Of a stretch of 64,000 bases of DNA, positions 21,966-34,339 are shown piece by piece. The stretch is from Caprella mutica (lineage: Eukaryota > Arthropoda > Malacostraca > Amphipoda > Caprellidae): contig CANNZV010000265.1 in NCBI GenBank assembly GCA_947561585.1, positions 124,001 to 188,000 of the forward strand. Reading direction: 5' to 3'. The notes beneath the pieces were generated by a model. It did not search any database, was not told where the DNA came from, and saw nothing but the letters and a program-made list of their open reading frames with translations. The position numbers and the translations under genes were made by a program. Each line of letters begins with the position of its first letter. Position 1 is the first letter of the stretch.

Positions 21966-22838
21966 TTAGTTTAGTGAGGTATATCATGAGTTAATTGTTG
22001 ATGTATTAGTTAATATCGCAATGTTGCCAATGTGCTCAGTGATTCAGTGTACTAAACATAAATAATATGGCAGACATTCATCAGCAACATGGCTAATTTC
22101 AGAAGAATAATTATGAGATATAGGTCGCTACCAGGTATTAACTCTGTAAATAATGAAGCTATTGGAATAATAAAGGAGTACACTAATTTACAGAGTAGCT
22201 ACGGTGTGCACTAACATGGGGTTATGTAAAGGGCCGTACACACGTAGGGTTTTTTAAGTCTTTCCACCAGACTTTTTGCTAAGCTCCCCCTACTTTTTCC
22301 ACGAGAATAGAAATATATATAAGCAGGGTTCACTCGATCAATATGTATTGACAGTATTTTTATTGACAATATTGGATATTGACAATATTGGATATTGACA
22401 ATATTGGATATTGACAATATCGAGTTCGCACGATCAATAATGTACTGTCAATATTTCCATCAGTAGTTGCTCTGACTCCCTAAGGAACAGCTTGTGTTGT
22501 GCTGAAATGAGGGACAAAAAAGTTTTGTAAAATATTGATGAGATTTCTGTGCACTTTAGATCGCATCAATATTTTCATCGGTCCATCAGTACCCCGTTCA
22601 GACGATCAAAATATTGATATAATTGGTAAATATTGTCAACAATATTGACCGTGTGAAGTCGCCTTAATGAATATTTGATTTTCTATTAATTAAAATGAAA
22701 GCAAATTGTTTTTAGAGTCGAGTACTAAGATTATTAAACAGTGTTCCATGCATGTTTTTTGCCAGAATTAGTTGATGCTCTGTGATAAAAGTTCAAATTA
22801 GCGAATGAATTAAAAGCTTTAACTTTCAGCTATACATA
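21966..22838. other. Gene-free stretch with short 18-bp repeat
   Basis: At 22337-22425 the unit GATATTGACAATATTG is repeated about four times. GGGCCGTACACACG (about 22232) and, inverted, GACCGTGTGAAGTC (about 22650) may be the ends of a small element that contains it. A short minus-strand frame over the repeat is not a gene. Confidence 0.45.
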
Positions 22839-23557
22839 CAGGGTGGAGCAAAAAAAGGAAACCCATATTCAAATTAGTTAATTTTATAAACTATCAAAGC
22901 TAGAAATTTTCTAAAAACACAGTTTTATTCGATCACTTTTTCTGCATCTATCTTGATAATCAGTTAAGAGTTACGACAAAAATTGAACATCCTGCAGCGA
23001 ATTAAAAAAAGGTACCTAAAAATGGCTTGCGCGAGCACGAAATACGCAAAACAATTCATAATAGGAATAATTTATTTTCATATGATACCTGCGTAAAACT
23101 TACAGTGTTTAAAAAAATTGTCACAACAAAAACTCTGTTCTTTTGAAAGCTGCATTTTGAGGGTATCGAATAGGAGATAAAAATTAATAGCGAGATGATT
23201 TTATAAAGATATCCATTTTACCATCAAAAACCAACTTTCAAATGGTAATTAATTGTTTTATTTTCTCTTATTTGTTACAAAAAATAGTAGAATTTAATGT
23301 TTTTACATCCATATAAAATGAAGTATACCTCTTATGATTTTTTTTTCATATATTTCTTGCTTGTGCAAGCCATTTTTAGGTACCTTTTTTTAATTCGCTG
23401 CAGAACGTTTAATTTTCGTCGTAACTCTTAACAGATCATCAAGATAGATGAACAAAAAGTAAACGAATAAAACTGTGTTTTTAGGAAATTTCTAGCTTTG
23501 ATAATTTGTAAAATAAACTAGTTTGAAAATGGGTTTCCTTTTTTTTGCGCCACCCTG
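22839..23557. mobile_element. MITE with about 200-bp inverted repeats, TA duplication
   Basis: Starts CAGGGTGGAGC and ends, inverted, CAGGGTGGCGC, with TA on both sides. The arms pair over about 200 bp (for example TTTCTAAAAACACAG against its complement, and AGGTACCTAAAAATGGCTTG against its complement). The centre is AT-rich. A TA target and long arms suggest a Tc1/mariner-mobilised non-autonomous element. Confidence 0.85.
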
Positions 23558-23649
23558 TATAGCTTCTCTCACTTGGTATAAGTGAGTAATTAGTTTGATA
23601 CTATGATTACGTAAAGTTGTTCCATTGAACAAACCGTAATTTTATGCTC

Positions 23650-23835
23650 TGTGAAGTTCTAAGTTATTGGTTGGCTCTACATTTTCGGATATAAAAAAAA
23701 GAATAATTATTTAGCTACTATTTTTTTCTGGTTTCATGGATACCAATTGAAATAAAAGTTAAATAGTGATTATTTTATAGAAATATTACGTGTTCAAATA
23801 TATGGAACCGTTCGATGACATGGAACTTACTCTAA
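23650..23835. mobile_element. MITE family 1 copy, degenerate
   Basis: AAGTTCTAAGTTATTGG with CTACATTTTCGG on the left faces GGAACCGTTCGATGACATGG with GGAACTTACTC on the right, mirroring the family ends. More diverged than the copy at 24648-24889. Confidence 0.5.
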
Positions 23836-24000
23836 AATGGGACATATTAAAAATCACTCTAATTTTAAATAATCTTATTTGCAGCTATTCAATTTGACAT
23901 AAAAAAGGGAAAAAACATAAAGATCAATATAACTGTTCAAAGAAGGGAATAAGAATATCTCTTGAACAGAAGATAGAAATAATAAACCTTGTCTGCCCTA

Positions 24001-24585
24001 GTAACCTAGGGATTGGTCCATGCGCACCAGTCCTCATGAAAAAATATTAATAATTTTATTTTCAAACTGATTTGGAAGCTGTCTTTCCATGACTTTTACT
24101 TTTCAACATAATAACATACGATTATACAAAAAAGACGGTGATAAATGGCAAGATATTATGAGCATTTATTCAAATATACAGGGTGTCTCGATAAAAACGG
24201 AACAAAACTTTAAGTTAGTATATTTCAAAAACTATTAAAGGTACATGTATTTTTCTAGTCTTTTTTTTTTATTGTTAAACCCCTCTCCATCCACAGTTAA
24301 ATTTTCATTAAGTTTTATTCATTTTTGTTAATGTTATAAGGATTTTATTGATGGGTGGTGAAAATGGCTTTTGCACAAATAGTTAGAAAACCTAAGAAAT
24401 ATTTGTTTCTTATCTTTGCTTGTTTATTTTATTTTAAATAGATAATTATTATTTGACGTTCACCAATGGATGTGTAAATATCAAATAAAGGTTTTTATGA
24501 AGAGAAAATATCGAAAAATCAATTTTTTAAGATTTTATAACAGTTTTAGTGAGGACTGGCGCGCACGGACCAGTCACTAGGTTAC
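24001..24585. mobile_element. DNA element with about 40-bp inverted ends
   Basis: GTAACCTAGGGATTGGTCC followed by ATGCGCACCAGTCCTCA on the left is matched, inverted, by GTAACCTAGTGACTGGTCC and GTGCGCGCCAGTCCTCA on the right. ACAGGGTGTCTCGATAAAAA at about 24179 may mark a second, nested end. No open frame of interest. Target duplication not resolved. Confidence 0.7.
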
Positions 24586-24647
24586 TGAGCAAACTTGTAA
24601 TGACTAGGTTACTAGGGTTAAATATGGTGAATCTCAGGATGAAATTA

Positions 24648-24889
24648 GGGTAAATTACGAATTATCAGTCAGTACTACATCTTCGGTCATATAAGAAAGA
24701 ACAATATAAAAATTACCATTATTACACAGTGCTATCTAATACTTCTGCAAACCCGGTATTCAAAATTAAAGTTAAATACCGGGTTTGCAGAAATATTCGA
24801 TAGCAGAAATACCCCTAATAATAATTTTTATATTGTTCTTTCTTATATGACCGAAGATGTAGTACTGACCGATAATTCGTAACTTACCC
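24648..24889. mobile_element. Full-length hairpin MITE (family 1), TA duplication
   Basis: The 242-bp element is almost entirely self-complementary. GTCAGTACTACATCTTCGG (left arm) faces its exact complement on the right, and the inner arms AACCCGGTATT / AATACCGGGTTT flank a short centre. TA lies on both sides (24646-24647 and 24890-24891). Such a transcript would fold into a long hairpin, a plausible small-RNA substrate. Confidence 0.9.
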
Positions 24890-25214
24890 TACAAAAGAAC
24901 TTTATTCATCAGTAGGCCCACAGTCGCTAACATTTTAAGCAGAGGTCATTATAAAGAACAGCTAAATAGTGGTCCCTCCATTGCCTCGAGTACTACAAAT
25001 ATATCACATCAACGGGCTGATTTAATTGTATTTCAATTGTGATTTAAAAAAAATAGAATGGTTGAAAAGTTCTGTTACATAGATAAATTTCTGAACAAAA
25101 TTCTTTTGATAACCTAATCTGAATAATAATATTGATGTTTATTGTAGTTACCGTGAAATAATCACCACAACGAATTGTATCCGTTTTCTATGTCTATGAA
25201 CGGTAATATAACTG

Positions 25215-25383
25215 GGGTTGTGACCATATGCACTTAAAATCATAGATCTTAATAATATCATAGACGAAACGAAATGGTATCGATTACTATTTACCACCGG
25301 TTTAGAACGATTCAAAACTATTAAATTATCTTGTCTATAATATTTTCAGGATCTATGATTTTAAAAGCAAATTGTCATAACCC
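25215..25383. mobile_element. MITE family 2 copy
   Basis: Uninterrupted relative of 10367-11134: GGGGTTGTGACCATATGC at the left, GGGTTATGACAATTTGC inverted at the right, and AATATTTTCAGGATCTA near the right end. Confidence 0.8.
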
Positions 25384-26248
25384 TAGTAATAACATCGAGA
25401 TATGTCTCGCAATTATCACCAATTTTATTCAAGCTGGGTGTAATAAAAGCGGAGCCTGGATCACCATTTTATTATACACCATGATTTAAAACATATTCGA
25501 ATAGATTGTTTTCGAAGTCACTAGAAAGTATTTCTGATTGGTTTATTCTCCAATAAAATAGCGGGAACATTTTTACCAAAATCCCATAACAGTAGATGGA
25601 AAAAATCTATTTTTTAAAGAACTTAAAAACTAGGAGTCGGATGTTTTGATCAATATTCAATGTTTATTTTTATCTAACCGTCTATTGCATGAAACCGTAT
25701 GTCTTAATATTTTCACATGTATTTCATGTTTGATAATTTAGATCATATGTTAAAGACATAAAATGTTATAAAATTTTAAAAATGGAAGAAATGAAAAATT
25801 AATTTATTATTTAGATTAGGTATTAATTGAGTATAACTATTTAATCATATTTTTTGTTTTAATCAGAAAATAAAAATAACACAGAAAGATGGAACTGTCG
25901 GACTATTGAGAAGTTCCCCTTAAAACTCTTTTTTAGAGTCCTGAGTAACAGAACCTCACCGTATAGTGAACAAATTTTCTTCAGTCTGCAATGAATGGTC
26001 ATTAGTTGCCAAAAACTAAAGGAAATATTTTCACAATACAGGGTAATTCTCTTACTCATGACTCTACATTCACTATAGAGGATTCCACTATAGTATGAGT
26101 CAAAAAGTGGGTACGAAATTAAAATTATTAAACCCTGATTCCATCAAGAACCACCGTATTTTCTATGTGGTTTTCTGTGGCTACTTCATATTTCTGCCAG
26201 CTACAAGCCGCATTTTTCGTTTTTCTTATATTACTAATAGTTTTTCTA
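25384..26248. other. AT-rich stretch with a family-5 MITE-like copy
   Basis: The block at about 25885-26095 ends with TTCACTATAGAGGATTCC and resembles 15987-16215 and 20758-21150. The minus-strand frame 25859-26059 lies within it and is not a gene. The remainder is featureless. Confidence 0.4.
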
Positions 26249-26914
26249 CAGGGTCGTCATAAATAGAAGGTGGTGAAAAAGCTCTTGCGCGAGATATGAA
26301 TTTGATAAAAGATATTAAAATAGGTACCCAATATTTACTTAGTTATAATAAATAAATAGTTGCATATTATAAAGATCTAAAGTAAAACATTGTTTACTAA
26401 AAATAAACATTAAACCCCATTTTTCACAATGCATTTTTGCACCTGTTTTCTGGCTGCTTTCATTTATCTTTCGATCACGTCAGGATTAGCTTTCAAGATA
26501 TCCACACTATTGCGTCATTCGCTCTTTTAATTGATTCAGATTAGCAGGTAGGAAGGAGCATACATCATTTTACAAATAACCTAACATGGAAAAAATCACA
26601 AGCTGTTAAATCTGGGTTTTCCGGATGCTATTTAATGGCATTGACTCTTTTCAATTACTCTATGTTCGAAAACTTCTCCCATTCGTTCTTAGACAACAAG
26701 TGTTCTGTGTACTGGGCATCATTCTGCATCTACCTTACTCTATACAGAGTTTCTCTATAAATATGTAGTGGTTACAGAATTATCCGCTGATTAAACATAA
26801 GGATTCTTAAAAACAGCTAATTTTTGGAGAGATAAAACCTACTTTTTGATTAACAAGGTTTGAAATAAACTGGCGCAAGAGCTACTTCACCACCCTCTAC
26901 TTATGATCACCCTG
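26249..26914. mobile_element. Decayed mariner/Tc-like element, TA duplication
   Basis: Ends CAGGGTCGTCATAAATAG and, inverted, CAGGGTGATCATAAGTAG are flanked by TA. GAAGGTGGTGAAAAAGCTC also mirrors inside the right end. On the minus strand, 26430-26680 shows broken frames with a PENPDLTACDFF-like segment. This matches the PxSPDLxPxDFF region near the third catalytic acid of mariner/Tc transposases. Stops and frameshifts make it a pseudogene inside a short deletion derivative. Confidence 0.7.
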
Positions 26915-27700
26915 TAGAAAAATATTAGGGATATTTAAACGAACAGAAAATGTGGTGGTAGCTGGAAAATATTTACATTAGCCAAAGAAAAACCAAACAA
27001 AGATTCGTAGGTTCTTGTTAAAGTTCTGGTGATATTAATTTCTTATCCACCTTTTTTTTACTCATACTGTATATATATATATATATTTTACTCATACTGT
27101 ACTCATACTGTATAGAAGAGTTCTACTGAACCACAATAATGTCAATAAATCATTCCCTGCTGTTCTTGCCTTTCTTTTCTTTTTGTCTCTTTTCAATCTG
27201 TGCTCATAATCCGGTGGATAAGTTTCCAGAGGGATAATGGTCCAAGTTTTGACGAATAGACTCATCTCGTTGTCTCGTATGACCCAATGTGCGCTGTTTC
27301 CGCACTACTCGGTTATACCTCCAACTTTCCGTGTCTAAGAATTGAACTGAACTTTTCTGCAGAAATATTTTTGTTTATCGAAGGTTTTCGGAGAATATGA
27401 ACTTTCAACGTTGATACATTTTAAAAGAAAATAAGTTTTGGTAATATTCTTAATTTCATTGACTGTTTGTGAAGGAAACGGAGGAATATTTCGGAAAATA
27501 TATGTCGCAATCAGAAGAGATCGCAGTTTCATGATATTGCCTTTACTGGCCACTAGCCTTTGGAATTTTCAGAATAACAAAAACTACTGAATTTCAACTA
27601 AACCCAGAGGGAAATTTATTGTGGAGTTACAGAATTAATAGTGGGAGAAAGAATAATTTTATAGAAATGTGAACCCTATATTCAGGTTTCAAAAATTAGA
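26915..27700. other. Stretch without recognised features
   Basis: Contains a short (AT)n run near 27071 and duplicated TTTACTCATACTGTA words. The minus-strand frame at 27335-27553 has no recognisable similarity and no supporting context. Confidence 0.4.
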
Positions 27701-27702
27701 TA

Positions 27703-28312
27703 GGATAAGTTTCATTTTATCGAACAGTTCGACGTTTTCGATCATATAAGAAAAAATATTTCATTTAACTGATTCGAATCATTGGTACTAATAATATAAT
27801 AATAAAACCATAAATAATTAGAAAACGAGTTAAATTACTGAAGGACTCATCAATTTTACGGACTGTCCTAAATTAAAGAGACTCTTAATATGGAATACAA
27901 AATTCATGGACTTTTATTTTGTTAAGATAAGTTGTTATATTTGTATAAAAATTTGTTGTAACCTTCTTTTTACATATTAATTACTATTATAATTTACAAT
28001 AAAATTAGAGCTTTAATATAATGGCCTCTGGTATGGAAATGTTCCCTAATTCCCTAACATTACATTAAAAATTAGAGATTGTAAAAAATGTGAAAAAAAC
28101 AATATCTTTTACACCAATAAAATATTTTTTTTTTTTTAAAGTAAATATTTTGGGTCGATAATTTTTTCCTTCTTTATTTCGCTTAGTACTTTATTTACCA
28201 AATAGAAAAATACCGACTGCTCAATTTTCCGTAATTCTGGAGCACAACTGTATAAACTTTTTCTCATACGACCAAAAATGTAGAACAGTTAAATAACTTG
28301 TTACGTATTTTC
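27703..28312. mobile_element. MITE family 1 copy, long
   Basis: Left end TAGGATAAGTTTCATTTTAT with TTTTCGATCATATAAG. The inverted right end has CTCATACGACCAAAAATG then AACTTGTTACGTAT. At about 600 bp it is longer than relatives, probably through internal insertion of AT-rich sequence. Confidence 0.55.
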
Positions 28313-28614
28313 GAATAAAAATACAGTATTCACAAAACTGCAATATTTATCCCTTCACAATTTCCTGACTAACTTGAACAAGAGTTGTTTTTGTAGCGAA
28401 GTAACACTGGAATACAAAATTAACATACTAGAGCAAAGGAAAATCTCATTATCATATCAAGCAGTAACAAAGCGAAGGGGAAGTGAAAAGTTTTTCTAAG
28501 TTTTTGGCAACTTCATCACCATAGGCTCAATCAGGGAAAAACTAATCAAAGAAAACAAGCTTGCAACCCTAAGTTATGTACCTTCAAGTTAAATAGTAAA
28601 CTTTCTAGAAAAAC

Positions 28615-29350
28615 AAAATGTACAACACAATAATACATAGACGTAAAACTTAATTCGGAACCAATGTACAACACCACACAATAAGTACACTCAAGTGAAA
28701 CTTAATTCAGAGCCAACATACAACACCACACAATAGGTACACTCTCGTGAAACTTAATTCAGAGCCAACTTACAACACCACACAATAGGTACACTCTCGT
28801 GAAACTTAATTCAGAGCCAACTTACAACACCACACAATAGGTACACTCTCGTGATACTTAATTCAGAGCCAACGTAGAACACCACACAATAGGTACACTC
28901 TCGTGAAACTTAATTCAGAGCCAACGTACAACACCACACAATAGGTACACTCTCGTGAAACTTAATTCAGAACCAACGTACAGCACCACACAATAGGTAC
29001 ACTCTCGTGATACTTAATTCAGAACCAACGTACAACACCACACAATAGGTACACTCTCGTGATACTTAATTCAGAGCCAACGTACAACACCACACAATAG
29101 GTACACTCTCGTGATACTTAATTCATAACCAACGTAGAACACCACACAATAGGTACACTCTCGTGATACTTAATTCAGAACCAACGTAGAACACCACACA
29201 ATAGGTATACTCAAGTGATACTTAATTCAAACCAACGTACAACACCACACAATAGGAACACTCAAGTGAAACTTAATTCAGAACCAACGTACAACACCAC
29301 ACAATAGGTACACTCAAGTGAAACTTAATTCAAACCATCGTACAACAAAC
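28615..29350. repeat. 52-bp minisatellite, about 13-14 copies
   Basis: The unit carries ACAACACCACACAATAGGTA, CACTCTCGTGAAACTTAATT and CAGAGCCAACGT. The outer copies have CTCAAGTGAAA in place of CTCTCGTGAAA, so the inner block expanded more recently. Confidence 0.95.
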
Positions 29351-29805
29351 ACCACACAAAATGTACACCGCGAACCAATTAATCACTAGTCCTTGTGCCA
29401 CTTATTTAAAAAGAGAACAAACCTCCTAGCCAGAAGCTCCATTAGCAAAGTAGGGTATTAAACTTAAAAGAAATATCAAGGCGCAAAGGGATTGATTGAA
29501 TGATTTTAGGCTTTACTGTAAATTGACTTTGCTCGCTTGATAAAGCCTTTAAAAGTTTGGAAGCCATTAGGACCGTACTTACAGAAGATCTTATTGAATC
29601 TCTAGAGACCATTGGAAGGAGAGGTGGAAAAAGCCTTCTAATTATAACACTATTGAAGATAGAAGTCATATTTGACTTTATGATCTTAGAGATCGAAAGT
29701 CAAAAGACAATTTGCATTAGTTACATTGTGAAAAGTTAGGCATTTTTGTACTGTACTTCACTACAGTTACGTATTGCCTCATAAATATTATTCTTGCGCA
29801 GCAAC

Positions 29806-29965
29806 GTATTACTGTACAGTTACCCATTCCCGTACAGTTACGTATTCCTGTACAGTTACGTATTCCTGTACAGTTACGTATTCCCGTACAGTTACGTATT
29901 CCCGTACAGTTACGTATTCCCGTACAGTTACGTATTCCCGTACAGTTACGTATTCCCGTACACTA
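29806..29965. repeat. 18-bp minisatellite, about 9 copies
   Basis: Unit CGTACAGTTACGTATTCC, with a T/C change at one position. As 18 is a multiple of three, two plus frames stay open for 60-70 codons; neither is a gene. Confidence 0.95.
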
Positions 29966-30138
29966 CATTCACTGGGTAATTCGTGAAAAAATTCAGCCTT
30001 TATTAAGATAAGTGTTCAAACAATTAAAGTAGACACCCACTGTCACACGTTCTATTCAAACTATCATTATATTTATATTATAAGTAACAAATGTACGATA
30101 TTACGTAACTGTTGAAATTACGCAACTCACGCTACAGT

Positions 30139-30510
30139 TTATGTTTTTTCTTTATTATCCATCAGACTAATAAATAGTGGTGGTTTCTTTATATAATATA
30201 ATACATATTCTGCAATATATCTTTCATCGTTACTTTCCGAGACAGATAATTTTCTTAATATATTATGGGGAATTAATTTCCCCTGATAATTGCCGAGACA
30301 CACTGTATAATATGAGTGCAATTCCCTGGTTAGTACACCGGGAATAATGGCATCAGTTCTGTGGCAATTAGGACTATTTTCTTCATTTATTACTTTCGCA
30401 AAATGCGGAAGGTTATATTTTATACGGCATTTTTTTGTCATCTTGTTATTTGCATAACTCAAAAAGTATTCAATGACATTGCTTGAAATTTTAGTGGGAC
30501 GATTGGTCAA
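30139..30510 (-). CDS. Unassigned small ORF
   Basis: A 123-codon frame with no ATG at its first position; the first internal Met is at about residue 24. The N-terminal 25 residues overlap a tandem repeat (30460-30820). The middle includes the word shared with the 87-bp repeat at 13.2 kb (it reads PGVLTREL here). The rest has ordinary composition and ends SLMDNKEKT. No family is recognised. It may be an exon or a chance frame through transposon sequence. Confidence 0.2.
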   Translation of the reverse strand: MTNRPTKISSNVIEYFLSYANNKMTKKCRIKYNLPHFAKVINEENSPNCHRTDAIIPGVLTRELHSYYTVCLGNYQGKLIPHNILRKLSVSESNDERYIAEYVLYYIKKPPLFISLMDNKEKT

Positions 30511-30825
30511 TGTCCAGAAACCATCTGGTTGAATTTAGGGAACGATCCGGTTAAAGGTCAAGGTCATTTATAATTGACTAACTCAAAAAAAATTCAACGA
30601 AATTGCTTGAAATTTAGTGGGGCGATTGGTCACTATCCAAGAACCATTTGGTCAGATTTTGGGAGCGATCGGGTTAAAAGTCAAAGATCAAGGTCAAGGT
30701 CATTTATATCTCAATAACTCAAAAGTATTCAACTAAATTGCATCCAGTTACCAGTTTATCAAATTTTGGGAGCGAACGGGTCAAGGGTTGAAGTCAAGGT
30801 CATTTATAAGCGAAGGAAAAAGGAG
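30460..30825. repeat. About 120-bp tandem repeat, 3 copies
   Basis: CTCAAAAAGTATTCAA, ATTGCTTGAAATTTTAGTGG, and GGTCAAGGTCATTTATA recur in order three times at about 110-130 bp, with the last copy most decayed. Confidence 0.75.
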
Positions 30826-30905
30826 AAAAAAAATTATCAACACTCTAGTTTTACATTTTATCTCAAAATTCTAGAAAGTTTCTACTAATTACTTTGTTTT
30901 CTTAG

Positions 30906-31275
30906 GGGTAGTTCTGAGTTATCGGAATGTTCCACATTTTCGTTCATATAAGAAGTATATAATAAATTGGGTTGCGACAATATGCGTATAAAATCATAGA
31001 TCTTACGAATATCATAAACGGAATGAAATGGTATCGAATACTATATACCGCTGGTGTAGAACCATTCAATACTCTTTAATTCTATCCGTCTATAATATTT
31101 TCAGGATCGATGATTTTAAAAGCACATTGTCACAACCCTAAAAGTAAACAGTTTTGAACTTTAATTTCAATTGGAATTATTAATCACAAACTTAAATAAA
31201 AAAAATCAATTCATTTTTTTCTTATACATATGATCGAAAATGTGGAACCGTCCGGTAACTCGTAACTTAGCCTAA
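30906..31275. mobile_element. MITE family 1 copy carrying a nested family 2 MITE
   Basis: The outer ends TAGGGGTAGTTCTGAGTTAT and, inverted, TAGGCTAAGTTACGAGTTAC belong to family 1, with TTCCACATTTTCG on both sides. Positions 30969-31138 form a complete family 2 element (GGGTTGCGACAATATGCG to its complement), so family 2 was active after this family 1 copy inserted. Confidence 0.8.
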
Positions 31276-32814
31276 GCATTCCTCGAAATATTTGAAAATT
31301 GACACAATAATAATAACGACATTTTGTTTAAAATATGCTGCATCATCCTCAACATAATTATAACTAATTCACTTATATATCAAATAATAAATGTTATTAC
31401 CAGATGTGTTTAAATAGATTAAACAACATTCACGCTCGAACTGAGGTAAAAAGAATTAGCAAATTAACTTCTCTGTAGAATTCGAGGTAATAATTTGAAG
31501 CCGAAATGAAGCTAAATGCTCCTGAATGGCCGTTTAGTTCATGCAATGAACTAGCAAATCATGCAGAATTAAGTACGAGACCTCTCCCCTGAAAAGAGAA
31601 TTTCACCAAATTGCGATGCTTAATTCAGCCAAAAACACAGAAAACTTTATAACGTACCTTGTCGCAATATATTTCAAAAAGTTAATTTGGGCTGAGTTAG
31701 TTTGTTTTAAATTGAATTAGGTTTCCCTTGTCGTGATATCAGGCCATTTATTCGGAGGTGATAAGTTATTAGGTAGACAGATGCTGCATGCGATGGTGAA
31801 GATTCTGAACTTACTCCAAAAAGATAGAAAAATTGTTCTAAAAAATGGAGAAATTAACCTGAATTATGGAGAAGGTAATCTAAAAAATGAAGGATATATC
31901 ATGAAAACAGCTGAAATTATTGTAAAATCTGAAAAAAAAATTATAAAAATTCATTAAATATGTGATAAAATCTGCAGAAATTATTAATTAAACTGCCGAA
32001 ATTACTCTAGAACGCATTTATTTATAACTAAAATTATTCTCAAAATTACAGAATTTTTTATAATCAAAACTATATGCAGAAATTATTCTCAAAACTACAA
32101 AAAATAGTTTCAAAATTAGATAAATTCCGAAAACTACAGAAATTATTCTGAAAATAAATAAATTTCGAAAACTAGAAAAATTATTCTCAAAATTATAAAA
32201 TTCCGAAAGCAAGAGAGACTGTTCTCGAAAATAGACAATATTCTGAAAGCCACAGAAATTCAAATTATTGAAATAAAAATTTTCAGAACGATTAAATTTG
32301 TAGACAATATTTACCGATTATAACCATTATAATCAAAACTAAACAAAATGAGCATTTGATAATTTCCCTACTTTAAAATATACCTACAAATATTTAACCC
32401 TTTATTTTGTTGTGATCATATTAAGTCCTTTTAAACTGAAGTTCAAACTCTGTTTAGCTAAATACTTCTATCTGTAAAATATAACATGTAGTTAAAAGAA
32501 CATCTCGAGTAGAAACACGTGTATTCCTATTATTTATATATATTTTAAAGTCTTCTACGTACATTTTCCTTCTAAAGTTTGCGTGCAAAGAACATATTCT
32601 CTATTCGGAGAAACCACAGCAAATTAAACGTTCGCGTAAACGGTTAAATAAACATTGAAGTAACTGCCGAATACACAACAGTCGAGTGTAACTTTTCTTG
32701 AACTCTATACAAAAACAAAACTCAAAGATGAGAGAAATTCGTTAGTGTGGTTTTATTTGGATTATATTTTATCTTGAATATGATATACTGTGTTCTAATT
32801 GATACAATAGAAGG
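31276..32814. other. AT-rich stretch with degenerate AAATTATTCTCAAAA repeats
   Basis: Between about 31800 and 32270 the words GAAATTATTCTCAAAAT and TCCGAAAACTACAG recur irregularly, a decayed tandem array. The frames through it (31733-31957 plus, 32018-32263 minus) are low-complexity. No gene seen. Confidence 0.45.
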
Positions 32815-33300
32815 ATCTATTCCTGGGATATTAAGGGAATAATCCAGACAAGAAATATCTATTCTTAGGATATTAAGGGAATATCCCAGGCAAGAAGTAT
32901 CTATTCCTAGGATATTGAGGGAATATCCAAGGCAAGAAGGATATATTCCAGGGATATTGAGTGAATAACTCAGACAACAAGGATTTATTCCTGGGATATT
33001 ATGAGAATATCCAAGGCAAGAAGGATATATTCTTAGGATATTAAGGGAATATCCAAGGCAAGAAGGATATATTCCTGGGATATTAAGGGAATAACTCAGG
33101 CAAGAAGGATTTATTCCTGGGATATTAAGGGAATATCCCAGGCTAGAAGGATATATTCCAGGGATATTGAGAGAATAACCCAGACAAGAAGGATATGTTC
33201 CTGGGATATTAAGGGAATATCCCAGGCTAGAAGGATATGTTCCTGGGATATTAAGGGAATATCCCAGGCTAGAAGGATAAGTTCCTGGGATATTAACTCA
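32815..33300. repeat. 42-bp minisatellite, about 11 copies
   Basis: The unit includes GGGATATTAAGGGAATATCC and CAGGCAAGAAGGATATATTC. Each unit contains the inverted words CCTGGGATATT and AATATCCCAGG, so single strands can form small stems in every repeat. Confidence 0.93.
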
Positions 33301-34339
33301 GCGAAGGGGTAACTTTATATTTTTTCTCCTGTTTTAAAGTGAATATACCAGAACTAAATCCTTATTGAATGGAAAAGGGTAGAGGGGGTAGATATTTTTT
33401 ACCATAATCTATAGATTTTATCTCTTTTAAACTGCGTACACTTAGAATTTTTCCCTATTGTTTTTTCAATGAAGTGCCAACAGATTCAAAAGAAGGAGAG
33501 TAGTAAAAACAAAACACCGAAGGATATTTATGGCGGGGCCATCTAAGATCACGAAGGGGTTTACTCAATCTTCCATGGCCCCACCATAACATTCTTCCAT
33601 GCCTTAAATAATGACTTTATATAAATAATTAAAGAACATCCTATCTGCAGTAGTGGACACTCACAGTACTTGTAAAGTGTACGTTAAAATAGGTCATGAA
33701 CTAATCTGACCTTTCGGAAATTCTGTTTAACCTACCATGACCTGTTTTAACTCCCACTTTCCGAGTACTTTAAATGTCTATAATGTGGTTCAGCAAACTT
33801 GGTATAAATTTACAAGTAACACAAAAATATCTTTCTTTATAATCACTTGTTAATTAGCAATAATATAATTTTTAATATCAAATTTCTGCATAAAATAATC
33901 AATTTGAAATAAATCATTAAACATAAAACGGAAAACACAAACGATGAAGCTTAGGGACCAGGTTTAACTTGCATCAGGTGTTTGCTGTGATTATATTAGC
34001 TGTGCACAATTAGTTACATTATCAGTAATATTTTATCGGCTGTACGGTTAACATCGGTCCAAACTAGGTGAAGTTGTTACCAAATTTAAAGAATCCTTAT
34101 CGAATTCATACGAAATTCTACCAATTTAGTGTTTTTCGAGAATACTGTAAAACTCAAATTTCTCTTTCGATTCGTACGACAACCTAGATGTCGCCCTACT
34201 ATGAACATTATAAGAAAAAATGAGCTATGCCTTATATGGCAATGTAAATAGGTATAAACATACCTATTAGATTGCCGATATGACAGAGTAGCCGACAGCA
34301 AGCTATTAAAAGATATTCAGTTTTCGATGATAAGAAATA
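33301..34339. other. Stretch without gene; small inverted repeat
   Basis: ATGGCGGGGCCAT (about 33530) and its near-complement ATGGCCCCACCAT (about 33574) form a short stem. Nothing else was recognised. Confidence 0.4.

Noticed and set aside
31733..32263. Small ORFs on both strands
   Set aside because: Low-complexity, Lys/Ile/Asn- or Phe-rich readings of a decayed AT-rich repeat.
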